Origin: a virus | Direction: 5' to 3' (one strand) | Length of the DNA: 26,727 nucleotides | IMG/VR virus record: IMGVR_UViG_3300032182_000273 | Coordinates: 1-26,727 of that record | Shown here: in pieces, positions 1-5,366 of the stretch | Layout: every line of letters starts with the position of its first letter | Position numbering within the stretch: position 1 is the stretch's first letter | Made by a program: the position numbers and the translations under genes | The notes under the pieces: model-generated | Told to the model about the DNA's origin: nothing | Databases searched by the model: none | The model's input: only the letters and a program-made list of their open reading frames with translations

Positions 1-53
1 TTGGTGTCGATCTCGATCTTGTAGAAGGAGTGCTTGACGACTTGGACGGTCAT
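1..53 (-). CDS. 5' end of an unidentified gene, cut by the window edge
   Basis: An ATG at 53..51 opens a frame that stays open to the window edge and reads MTVQVVKHSFYKIEIDT. A purine-rich AAGGGAA lies about 6 nt upstream and is a plausible ribosome binding site. The gene follows a strong terminator (89..127), so it probably begins a separate transcription unit. Only 17 residues are visible, so no family can be named. Its codons look more GC-rich than those of most genes in the window. Confidence 0.5.
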   Translation of the reverse strand, partial: MTVQVVKHSFYKIEIDT

Positions 54-88
54 GTAGTGTTCCCTTGACGACTTCTATAGAATACACG

Positions 89-127
89 AAAACAGGGCAG
101 TGAACCACAAGAGTGGACACTACCCTG
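89..127 (-). terminator. Rho-independent terminator after the SPFH gene
   Basis: On the minus strand a 10-bp outer stem, CAGGGTAGTG with CACTGCCCTG (one G-T wobble), encloses a second 4-bp stem, CCAC with GTGG, around a TCTT loop. TTTT follows directly. It begins 16 nt after the SPFH stop codon, where a terminator for the minus-strand transcript is expected. Confidence 0.85.
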
Positions 128-143
128 ACTGTCACATGTTAGA

Positions 144-1028
144 TCACTTGCCGATGTTGCCTGTGGGTAGCATCTCAAGTGGTGAACCATTCACAATGAT
201 CATTTTCTCCACATCACCATTAGCAAATGCTTCTTTCATGATCTGATTACGTTGGTATTCAAGGAACTTAGGAGTAATAGATGACTCCAGTGCCTTATTC
301 TCCTCTGCTTTCAAACGTGCTGCTTCAGTTGCTGTTTGTTGATCAAGAAGAATTGCTTCGTTCTTAGTCTTAACAGCAAGCAGTTTAGTTTCATTCCGTA
401 CTTTCTGCTCCTTGTTATCAGACTGAGCAGCAACAACACGGTTGACACTATCAACCAGAGTATCAGGAAGATCTGCTTTCACAGCAACAACACTCTCGAT
501 CTCAATACCTTCATCAAGACCATTCTTACCCAGTTGTGCTTGAAGATTAGTCTTGATCACCTCTTGGATCTTATCAAGACTACTATTCACCTCAAGAGCA
601 GGGAATTCATCAACAGATTGGTTGACAGCAGATGCAATCAGACGACCAATATAGTTGGACATCAGTTGAATCTGACCATTGTTATAACGATCATGATTAC
701 TCATATCGTAGTCAGTATAGAAACGATAGAGAGAACCAGGATTGATGGCATATGTCACCACCACATCCATATCTTTCATGATAGTGTTGTCCTTGGTCTT
801 AGGACGAAGATCATTAGCAGCAACCGTAATCTTACGAGTGTTGAATGTCTTAATTGATCCCAATCCATCAAAGTGGATGCCAGGTTGAATAATACTTTCT
901 TTGACTTTACCATCAAAACTAACGTAAAGTCCATTCTCGCCAGTTTTAAGCGTAGTAAACTGTCCAGCACAGAGGATAGCGACGAGAAGCACACCACCAG
1001 CGCCGATGGCAAGTTTAATAGGGTTCAT
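144..1028 (-). CDS. SPFH/Band 7 (prohibitin-like) membrane protein
   Basis: This 294-residue protein has an N-terminal hydrophobic segment (about residues 5-24), then a Band 7-like region with the typical opening 'GENGLYVSFDGKV' and 'IIQPGIHF', and the stretch 'DMDVVVTYAINP' near residue 90. From about residue 200 it becomes Ala/Glu/Lys-rich and is probably coiled coil (RNETKLLAVKTKNEAILL). SPFH proteins form membrane-bound ring or cage oligomers, and homologues are known in marine T4-like cyanophages. It is probably anchored in the host inner membrane with the body on one face. The start is ATG at 1028 with a weak ribosome site, 9 nt after the upstream stop. It is the last gene before the terminator at 89..127. 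The phage role is unknown; control of a host membrane protease, as prohibitins do with FtsH, is a guess. Confidence 0.88.
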   Translation of the reverse strand: MNPIKLAIGAGGVLLVAILCAGQFTTLKTGENGLYVSFDGKVKESIIQPGIHFDGLGSIKTFNTRKITVAANDLRPKTKDNTIMKDMDVVVTYAINPGSLYRFYTDYDMSNHDRYNNGQIQLMSNYIGRLIASAVNQSVDEFPALEVNSSLDKIQEVIKTNLQAQLGKNGLDEGIEIESVVAVKADLPDTLVDSVNRVVAAQSDNKEQKVRNETKLLAVKTKNEAILLDQQTATEAARLKAEENKALESSITPKFLEYQRNQIMKEAFANGDVEKMIIVNGSPLEMLPTGNIGK

Positions 1029-1037
1029 AATAAAAAA

Positions 1038-1202
1038 TTAGTCGTTGGAAATAGCTGCCCAGATAAATGCTAGGGCAATAATGAGTAGGACAAAAAGTGG
1101 TAGCAGTTTTAGAAAGAATAATGCTACTGTGATTCCCCTGGAGAGGAGAATCAGGAGGATGATGGCAATACCTGCCATAAATCCTAGAGTTCTAGTGATC
1201 AT
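1038..1202 (-). CDS. Small two-helix membrane protein, unknown function
   Basis: I place the start at the ATG at 1202 (MITRTLGFMAGIAI...), giving 54 residues. GGAG lies 5 nt upstream of it, and a longer frame to 1265 would only add sequence overlapping the previous gene. The protein is almost entirely hydrophobic: one segment at about residues 8-22, a short Arg-Gly turn, and a second at about 26-50, ending in the polar AISND. This suggests a hairpin of two membrane helices. It overlaps the preceding gene by 11 nt and sits directly upstream of the SPFH gene, which is also a membrane protein. A shared membrane role is possible but unproven. A holin-like role cannot be excluded by size and topology, though nothing specific supports it. 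Confidence 0.62.
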   Translation of the reverse strand: MITRTLGFMAGIAIILLILLSRGITVALFFLKLLPLFVLLIIALAFIWAAISND

Positions 1203-1386
1203 AGTTCTCCAATACGATCTTCCGAAGATCTTCAATTTGATCTTCCAATCTACAACTGTATACATACAGATTAAAGATAATTTCTTCGGGATCTAGCTTT
1301 CTGCTAGTATTTGGTCCCCAAGTTCCATGTTCTGTACAAAATTCTTTCCAGTTTTCCCGGTAGATTGATGCCTGGTCAGTAATCAT
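1192..1386 (-). CDS. Small hypothetical protein (64 aa)
   Basis: Not recognised. The 64-residue product is soluble and mixed in charge, with an aromatic N-terminal half (YRENWKEF, GTWGPN) and a probably helical C-terminal half (CRLEDQIEDLRKIVLENYDH). It overlaps the previous gene by 11 nt at its start and the next by 11 nt at its stop. That is the packing seen through this small-gene chain, and it is the main support for the gene being real. No strong ribosome site precedes the ATG at 1386, so translation may depend on coupling to the upstream frame. Confidence 0.6.
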   Translation of the reverse strand: MITDQASIYRENWKEFCTEHGTWGPNTSRKLDPEEIIFNLYVYSCRLEDQIEDLRKIVLENYDH

Positions 1387-1555
1387 AATTAAATTTACTA
1401 AGTTGATAACCTTCTTTGATTGCTTGAATAATAATGTTGTCGTAACTATGACTCATCAATGGGATATGACGATGATTAAGGAAGTCCTCACAACTATCAG
1501 ACAATGCTTCCTTATATTCGTGTGTCATTGTTGTGAGGAATGTTCTATCAATCAT
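1376..1555 (-). CDS. Small hypothetical protein (59 aa)
   Basis: Not recognised. The frame is open from 1573, but the ATG at 1555 is preferred: GGAG lies 7 nt before it and it gives only an 8-nt overlap with the upstream gene. The product begins MIDRTFLTTMTHEYKEAL and is soluble, His/Tyr-containing and probably helical. It overlaps the next gene by 11 nt. Support comes from the ribosome site and the packing; no motif was seen. Confidence 0.6.
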   Translation of the reverse strand: MIDRTFLTTMTHEYKEALSDSCEDFLNHRHIPLMSHSYDNIIIQAIKEGYQLSKFNYDY

Positions 1556-1718
1556 GGAAATGCTCCGTATCATCGATGTATGTTAGCAGATGATCATAGA
1601 GTTTTACGTCATCTACAGAATTAATTAATGATGTCTGTTTTGTTAGTCCAAGTGGGCACCCCATCATCATATCAATGAGGAACATTATCTCATTTTGAGT
1701 CAGGGGGACTTCTTTCAT
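1548..1718 (-). CDS. Small hypothetical protein (56 aa)
   Basis: Not recognised. I choose the ATG at 1718 (MKEVPLTQNEIMFLID...) because GGAG sits 6 nt upstream. A longer frame beginning with TTG at 1730 would place that ribosome site inside the gene. The Met-rich N-terminal half (NEIMFLIDMMMGCPLGL) looks amphipathic and the C-terminus is acidic (YIDDTEHFHD). The gene begins 1 nt after the previous stop codon and overlaps the next gene by 8 nt. Confidence 0.6.
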   Translation of the reverse strand: MKEVPLTQNEIMFLIDMMMGCPLGLTKQTSLINSVDDVKLYDHLLTYIDDTEHFHD

Positions 1719-1719
1719 G

Positions 1720-1884
1720 TTAGTCTCCAAATACAGGGTAGAAGTCTACACTATCAGCAACGATCATAGGATCTTGCTTGAGGTTTTTAACAATGTGTGA
1801 CACATCTTCAGGGTTGAACACAGTAATTTGTTGCTGTGCTGTACCTTTCTTCTTCATTTTCAACCATTGGATCTGGTACTTCAT
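1720..1884 (-). CDS. Small basic hypothetical protein (54 aa), found by eye
   Basis: A 54-codon frame fills what would otherwise be an empty gap. It starts with ATG at 1884 and reads MKYQIQWLKMKKKGTAQQQI, then ends ...ADSVDFYPVFGD. The N-terminal third is strongly basic (KMKKKG) and the C-terminal end acidic. It begins 2 nt after the previous stop codon, and the next gene begins 1 nt after its own stop. The conserved packing and lack of any competing minus-strand frame support it. Function unknown. Confidence 0.62.
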   Translation of the reverse strand: MKYQIQWLKMKKKGTAQQQITVFNPEDVSHIVKNLKQDPMIVADSVDFYPVFGD

Positions 1885-1886
1885 GA

Positions 1887-2012
1887 TCAAAACTCGTTCA
1901 GGATGTCAAAGGGTACTTCTTCGTTCATTTCATATTCAGGTGCTTCTTCTGCCTCACGGAGAAGTGCTGCCCGAATCTCAGGGTCATCAAAATAATCAAA
2001 AGTTTCGTTCAT
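1887..2012 (-). CDS. Very small acidic protein (41 aa), found by eye
   Basis: A 41-codon frame from ATG at 2012 to TGA at 1889..1887 reads MNETFDYFDDPEIRAALLRE and continues acidic to ...VPFDILNEF. Its start overlaps the previous stop as ATGA, a classic coupling arrangement. The strongly acidic, probably helical product has no motif I recognise. Small acidic phage proteins are sometimes DNA mimics or host-protein inhibitors, but nothing here shows that. Confidence 0.6.
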   Translation of the reverse strand: MNETFDYFDDPEIRAALLREAEEAPEYEMNEEVPFDILNEF

Positions 2013-2269
2013 TTAGAGTCAAGATAGATAATTTTGTCAAAATCATAGTGATACACTACAACATTTACATTACGAGCAGGGTGTTCGGGGAACTCCCTCA
2101 CACATATTGTAACACACTGGTCACACCGAAAGTTGATGAAACCCCGATCACCCTGATATTCAACCCATTCCCTAGTCTTCGTAGATGAGACACTCTGGGG
2201 CTTCTGGGTTGAGGTCACAGTGGATTTCGAGAGCGGTGGGATCGTGGTGGTCATCAGGGTTGTGCTCAT
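2009..2269 (-). CDS. Small protein with a CxxC cluster; start uncertain
   Basis: The C-terminal part looks genuine: 'FRCDQCVTICVREFPEHPARN' contains a CxxCxxxC cluster (possible metal site), followed by a Val/Tyr-rich strand-like tail. The N-terminal 30 residues (Thr/Ser/Pro-rich) overlap the end of the preceding gene in another frame and may not be translated. The ATG at 2269 has only a weak AGAG upstream, and the GTG at 2218 is the alternative. The gene couples to the next through ATGA at 2012..2009. Function unknown. Confidence 0.5.
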   Translation of the reverse strand: MSTTLMTTTIPPLSKSTVTSTQKPQSVSSTKTREWVEYQGDRGFINFRCDQCVTICVREFPEHPARNVNVVVYHYDFDKIIYLDSK

Positions 2270-2384
2270 GATAAATCTCTAGATCGTGAAGTTCACTCTC
2301 AATGTGACGACGTTGTTGAGGGGAAATTGTGGAATCGTCGAGGATTTTCTTATCCTGTTCGATATGTTGTTCGATACTATCCAT
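2172..2384 (-). CDS. Small acidic His-rich protein (70 aa)
   Basis: Not recognised. The 70-residue product starts MDSIEQHIEQDKKILDD, is probably helical in its first half (QQRRHIESELHDLEIYHEH), and then has a cluster DDHHD and an acidic tail (PEAPECLIYED). The His/Asp cluster could bind a metal, but no family is evident. The start at 2384 lies 23 nt downstream of a CTAAATA box (2408..2414), so this gene may open a late transcript. No good ribosome site is visible. Confidence 0.6.
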   Translation of the reverse strand: MDSIEQHIEQDKKILDDSTISPQQRRHIESELHDLEIYHEHNPDDHHDPTALEIHCDLNPEAPECLIYED

Positions 2385-2407
2385 GGTAGTAAAAACGTTG
2401 TATAAAA

Positions 2408-2414
2408 TATTTAG
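2408..2414 (-). promoter_or_regulatory. Late-promoter-like box CTAAATA overlapping a stop codon
   Basis: The minus strand reads CTAAATA in a 26-nt intergenic gap, 23 nt before the ATG at 2384. Its TAA is the stop codon of the upstream 60-72 aa gene. It resembles the T4 late promoter TATAAATA, where a -10-type box alone directs a gp55-like sigma factor. Function is inferred from the motif and its position. Confidence 0.5.
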
Positions 2415-2593
2415 AGGAACTCGTTCATATAGTAATCAACTGTTACCTCAAACTTTGCTGCTTCTTCCTCCACACATGCCATAAAGAGTTCATCAATGGG
2501 GAAGTCATCACCAATACGCTCACGTGCAACCTCACCTACTTTTCTACGGTAGATAGTCTTGCCGTGGTCAGGAGATTCATAGACGTAGGTCAT
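2411..2593 (-). CDS. Small hypothetical protein (60 aa)
   Basis: Not recognised. I prefer the ATG at 2593, giving MTYVYESPDHGKTIYRRKVG followed by an acidic helical tail (DELFMACVEEEAAKFEV). The frame is open to an ATG at 2629, which would make 72 residues and a 53-nt overlap with the upstream gene. Neither start has a well-spaced ribosome site; an AGGA lies 12 nt before 2593. The pattern ESPD.GKT.YRR gives a protein-like character that argues against a random frame. Confidence 0.6.
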   Translation of the reverse strand: MTYVYESPDHGKTIYRRKVGEVARERIGDDFPIDELFMACVEEEAAKFEVTVDYYMNEFL

Positions 2594-2951
2594 CGGGTGT
2601 TGTGTTCCTGTACTCTGTAAGTGTACCATGCTCCATGTAGAGCGTCAACCTCGGAAAGGGAGACCAGTGAGCGTCCCACTTGTCCGGGTAGATCTCAATC
2701 ATACCATAAAACGGGAACGGGCGAACCTTCCCATGTGTTCCATTTGAGACCCACTTGATACCCTTCAACAATGCTGTATCATTGTCTGGCTCATACTCAA
2801 AGTCTTGTGTACCACTATAATCTATCTCAAACATTTTACCTGCTGGATCAATCCAGTAAGTTGACATTACATTGTGTAGTGATTTAGTTTGGCATACATT
2901 AAATGATGGTCCGAAATCATATGATGATATGATAGTATCAAACATCCCCAT
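2577..2951 (-). CDS. Hypothetical phage protein beginning MGMFD (124 aa)
   Basis: This 124-residue protein starts MGMFDTIISSYDFGPSFN and is rich in aromatic residues and short strand-like segments (MFEIDYSGTQDFEYEP, GMIEIYPDKWDAHWSPFPRL). An MGMFD/MGMYD opening recurs in small proteins of tailed phages, but I cannot assign a function. A strong GGAGG lies 6 nt upstream of the ATG. It overlaps the upstream membrane-protein gene by 14 nt. The gene at 3213..3410 starts with the similar MGMYDEL, but the rest shows no clear relation. Confidence 0.72.
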   Translation of the reverse strand: MGMFDTIISSYDFGPSFNVCQTKSLHNVMSTYWIDPAGKMFEIDYSGTQDFEYEPDNDTALLKGIKWVSNGTHGKVRPFPFYGMIEIYPDKWDAHWSPFPRLTLYMEHGTLTEYRNTTPDDLRL

Positions 2952-3186
2952 TGTTATCCTCCGAGATATTATATTTTTCTCGTATTTTGATTAGTTCTCT
3001 CTGTAGACGCCAGCGATCAAGTTGTAAGCGTGGCCACATAGTTGCCATGAACCACCAGCGTCTGATGTCAACAGAGAGACGTTGAATCTGGAGATCAACC
3101 CATAAACCAACATTAGGATCGATAACAATGAGAGCAAGTAATACTGCTGCTATTGATACCATCGACAAATAATATGTCTCGTTCAT
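2938..3186 (-). CDS. Single-pass membrane protein with a basic tail (82 aa)
   Basis: The 82-residue product has one hydrophobic segment (about residues 6-24, LSMVSIAAVLLALIVID). A Trp- and Arg-rich amphipathic region follows (DIRRWWFMATMWPRLQLDRW) and then a charged tail. The layout suggests a bitopic inner-membrane protein with the basic part in the cytoplasm. GGAG lies 7 nt before the ATG. A TTAAATA box lies 19 nt upstream, so it may start its own late transcript. No family recognised. Confidence 0.7.
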   Translation of the reverse strand: MNETYYLSMVSIAAVLLALIVIDPNVGLWVDLQIQRLSVDIRRWWFMATMWPRLQLDRWRLQRELIKIREKYNISEDNNGDV

Positions 3187-3205
3187 GGTAGATCTCCATT
3201 TCTAC

Positions 3206-3212
3206 TATTTAA
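3206..3212 (-). promoter_or_regulatory. Late-promoter-like box TTAAATA
   Basis: The minus strand reads TTAAATAGTAG in the 26-nt gap upstream of the gene starting at 3186. The same TAAATAGTAG occurs at the box near 14003. Between box and start codon there is room for a leader carrying the GGAG site. It matches the TAAATA core of T4-type late promoters but starts T rather than C. Confidence 0.4.
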
Positions 3213-3410
3213 TCACATACTATCAGATTCTTGTTGATTCTTCAGGAATTTTCGGCATTTCTTAACCTCTTTCATCTCCTCCTTGATTCGTTGATATGTT
3301 TCCTCAGCACTAAGTTTACCTGCCATTTCCATAGCAACATAAACTTCAACCCTTGTACCAAAATGTTTCAATGCTTCTTCGAAGCAATTCAACTCGTCAT
3401 ACATTCCCAT
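3213..3410 (-). CDS. Small helical hypothetical protein (65 aa)
   Basis: Not recognised. The product starts MGMYDELNCFEEALKHFGTR and continues as a Lys/Glu-rich, probably coiled-coil helix (ETYQRIKEEMKEVKKCRKF). Its start codon shares one base with the upstream stop (TAATG), so the two genes are translationally coupled. The MGMYD opening resembles that of the 124-aa protein downstream. Confidence 0.65.
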   Translation of the reverse strand: MGMYDELNCFEEALKHFGTRVEVYVAMEMAGKLSAEETYQRIKEEMKEVKKCRKFLKNQQESDSM

Positions 3411-3553
3411 TACTTACCCACACCATAATCAGGACATTCTTTCTCCAGTCGTCGAATAGTTTCGTGGAGTCGTGCTACTGCTTCAGTAACTTCGGGAGTT
3501 TCTTCCCACTCCCATGTGTCACCAGATTTTACTACATGTTGTCTTGTGGTCAT
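3410..3553 (-). CDS. Small hypothetical protein (47 aa), found by eye
   Basis: A 47-codon frame between the methylase gene and the MGMYD gene reads MTTRQHVVKSGDTWEWEETP and continues as a helical stretch to ...CPDYGVGK. It has one of the best ribosome sites in the window, GGAGG 6 nt before the ATG. Its start overlaps the methylase stop as ATGA and its stop overlaps the next start as TAATG. These three facts make it convincing despite its size. Function unknown. Confidence 0.78.
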   Translation of the reverse strand: MTTRQHVVKSGDTWEWEETPEVTEAVARLHETIRRLEKECPDYGVGK

Positions 3554-4401
3554 AGTATACCTCCAATAAGATATTGATTGAGTGAAGCGTTTGCTAGTTT
3601 AACAGATACATCAGGTTTCATACACACTACAAGTTCTGTTTTCTCATAGCGTTTAGTACCTGACATTTGATAAGGGAAGGTGAGATATTTAAACTCAGTC
3701 CATCCCTCATACAGTTTACGGACAGATTCACTATTGTCATATGACATAACGAATCCACCCTTGTGATCCTTTAACATCTCCGCCAGTGCTTCATGGTCAA
3801 AGGATTTATGTAGTTCACCATCCTTGCCGTAGTAGTGACTCACCGTTTCATAATATGGTGGGTCCAGGTATAAGAAGTTATTTCGGTGAAGCGGGAGCGT
3901 GTCGAAGCATGAACCGTAGCGGAACGACAGGTTAGGATTGTAAAAATTCCTAAGTTTATCAATTCCCACCAATCTGAACTCTGCTCTACTACGAACAGTA
4001 GAACATCCGATCTTACCTGAGTACGAACCCTTGATTGCAATGTAAAATCCTAGTGCTCGGACGAACTTGTCCTCGCTATCTAGCATTGGGAGGAAGGATT
4101 TGTAGTGATCGCTATCAGTTAGTGGGAAATGCTTCTCAGCAGCGTCTGCCAGGCGCTCGCCGCCCTCACTGGTGACGATCTCCCAGAAGTCCGCCAAGGG
4201 TCGAAACACATCATACGCTTGAACCTTGATGCCCTGGGATGCCATCAACATTTCAGTGCTGCCACCACCAAAGAACGGAGACACCACATAACTGGTGCCA
4301 CCGCTCACTTGCCTGATAATATCAATCAGGTCTTTCTTCATTCGATTCTTACCACCAGCATAGCGGTAGAGTGAATGATTTGTTACTTTACGTTTGGCCA
4401 T
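3550..4401 (-). CDS. dam: Dam-type DNA adenine-N6 methyltransferase (D12 class)
   Basis: The 283-residue protein carries the class-alpha methylase signatures in order: RYAGGK (13-18, the first AdoMet-pocket motif of the Dam family), FFGGGS (43-48, motif I) and DPPYY (180-184, the catalytic DPPY). A Dam-like 'FDHEALAEMLKDHKGGFVMSYDN' region follows. It should transfer a methyl group from AdoMet to adenine N6; GATC is the expected target from the family but is not proved. Length is normal for Dam. The start at 4401 overlaps the HNH gene by 19 nt, with a weak GGAA site. Coupling to the HNH and helicase genes may mean self-protection from the nuclease. In other cyanophages an orphan Dam is thought to guard phage DNA or alter expression. 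Confidence 0.92.
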   Translation of the reverse strand: MAKRKVTNHSLYRYAGGKNRMKKDLIDIIRQVSGGTSYVVSPFFGGGSTEMLMASQGIKVQAYDVFRPLADFWEIVTSEGGERLADAAEKHFPLTDSDHYKSFLPMLDSEDKFVRALGFYIAIKGSYSGKIGCSTVRSRAEFRLVGIDKLRNFYNPNLSFRYGSCFDTLPLHRNNFLYLDPPYYETVSHYYGKDGELHKSFDHEALAEMLKDHKGGFVMSYDNSESVRKLYEGWTEFKYLTFPYQMSGTKRYEKTELVVCMKPDVSVKLANASLNQYLIGGIL

Positions 4402-5366
4402 TTGTAAGTGTTCCGGAGGACTTTCTTGGTGAACTTCTGCCTATTATACTTCACCCACTGGTGTTTTGACAACTCAATCGTGTCTGCCAGAATATCTACA
4501 TATGTATCGTTCTGGATCTTACCTTTGAGATACTGAGTACATGCTGCCTTAGCAGTTCTATACATCTGTCCTGCCAGTTCTTTATCACCATGGAGATACT
4601 CTAGAGCAATAGTGTTGAGAACTTCCTTGTAATTGCCTTGACTACCACCAGCACGGACCTCACCATTCTTCAGCAGACGATGAGAACCAAGTGATGACAT
4701 ACCAACAGCACGATGAACATACTCCCACTCTTTTGCTTTAGATGGTGTGAACTCTCTAAGCTCATCTTCTGTCATGTTAAGGATTCTCTCCTTAACAAGG
4801 CGATTAGCACTGTTCTTCAGTTCTTTCTTAGCATACTCTGCTTCAAAATACGCCTTACCTTTAGCAACTTTCTTCTCCCACTTTGCTACCCACTTGGTGA
4901 GATTAGTACGCTTACGATTCATATTAACATTTGACTTAACAAGCAACCAATTATATGGGTCATCACCACCACCAGGAACAACATGCTCAATTTGCATGTC
5001 AAGAATATCACATTCTACATGAGTATAAGCACATTTTCCTCTTTGGCAATGGTACAACTTGTAAATAGCCTTACCACGACCATCTGTAGGATTCTTGGTC
5101 AATCCTTCAAAAGGACAATACCAACCAGTTTGTGATTGCTGACCAGACTTTCTGATCATTGCTTTAGTTGCTGATGGCAGAGCATCGTAGTTCTCACAAA
5201 AAGTACGATAAGTAAGATGCTCTGGAACTGAAGAGTTCCAACCAGGAATTGCCTGTCGAATAATATGAGGATCTTCAGAAGCAATCACAGACTTGTTCTT
5301 AACAAGGTTGGTTGCTTCTTCCCAAGTAAGTTGCTGGTTCACGGTAGGACGGTTGTTAGTTGGCAT
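4383..5366 (-). CDS. HNH endonuclease-like protein with a Cys cluster
   Basis: This 327-residue protein has a recognisable HNH region at about 80-152. Cys84 and the cluster C107, C112 and C119 could form a structural zinc site. The ββα-metal core follows: 'IEHVVPGGGDDPYNWLLVKS' (H128, N139) and then NVNMNRKR with the late Asn residues. The N-terminal 80 residues and the helical, Lys-rich C-terminal 170 residues are unassigned and may bind DNA. The ATG shares one base with the helicase stop (TGATG), indicating coupling. It may be a homing-type, restriction-type or recombination nuclease. Its size and fixed place between helicase and methylase argue mildly against a simple homing element. Confidence 0.8.
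   Translation of the reverse strand: MPTNNRPTVNQQLTWEEATNLVKNKSVIASEDPHIIRQAIPGWNSSVPEHLTYRTFCENYDALPSATKAMIRKSGQQSQTGWYCPFEGLTKNPTDGRGKAIYKLYHCQRGKCAYTHVECDILDMQIEHVVPGGGDDPYNWLLVKSNVNMNRKRTNLTKWVAKWEKKVAKGKAYFEAEYAKKELKNSANRLVKERILNMTEDELREFTPSKAKEWEYVHRAVGMSSLGSHRLLKNGEVRAGGSQGNYKEVLNTIALEYLHGDKELAGQMYRTAKAACTQYLKGKIQNDTYVDILADTIELSKHQWVKYNRQKFTKKVLRNTYKWPNVK

Noticed and set aside
54-88. A possible promoter (TATTCT) between the terminator and the first gene
   Set aside because: The -10 match is 4 of 6 and no convincing -35 box or late box was found, so it is too weak to annotate.
336-857. A 173-codon plus-strand frame opposite the SPFH gene
   Set aside because: The SPFH product is clearly recognisable on the minus strand; the antisense product shows no motif and no start signals.
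1778-2188. A 136-codon plus-strand frame across several small genes
   Set aside because: Minus-strand frames here are coupled by ATGA overlaps and fit the packing; the plus frame has no ribosome site and opposes all neighbours.
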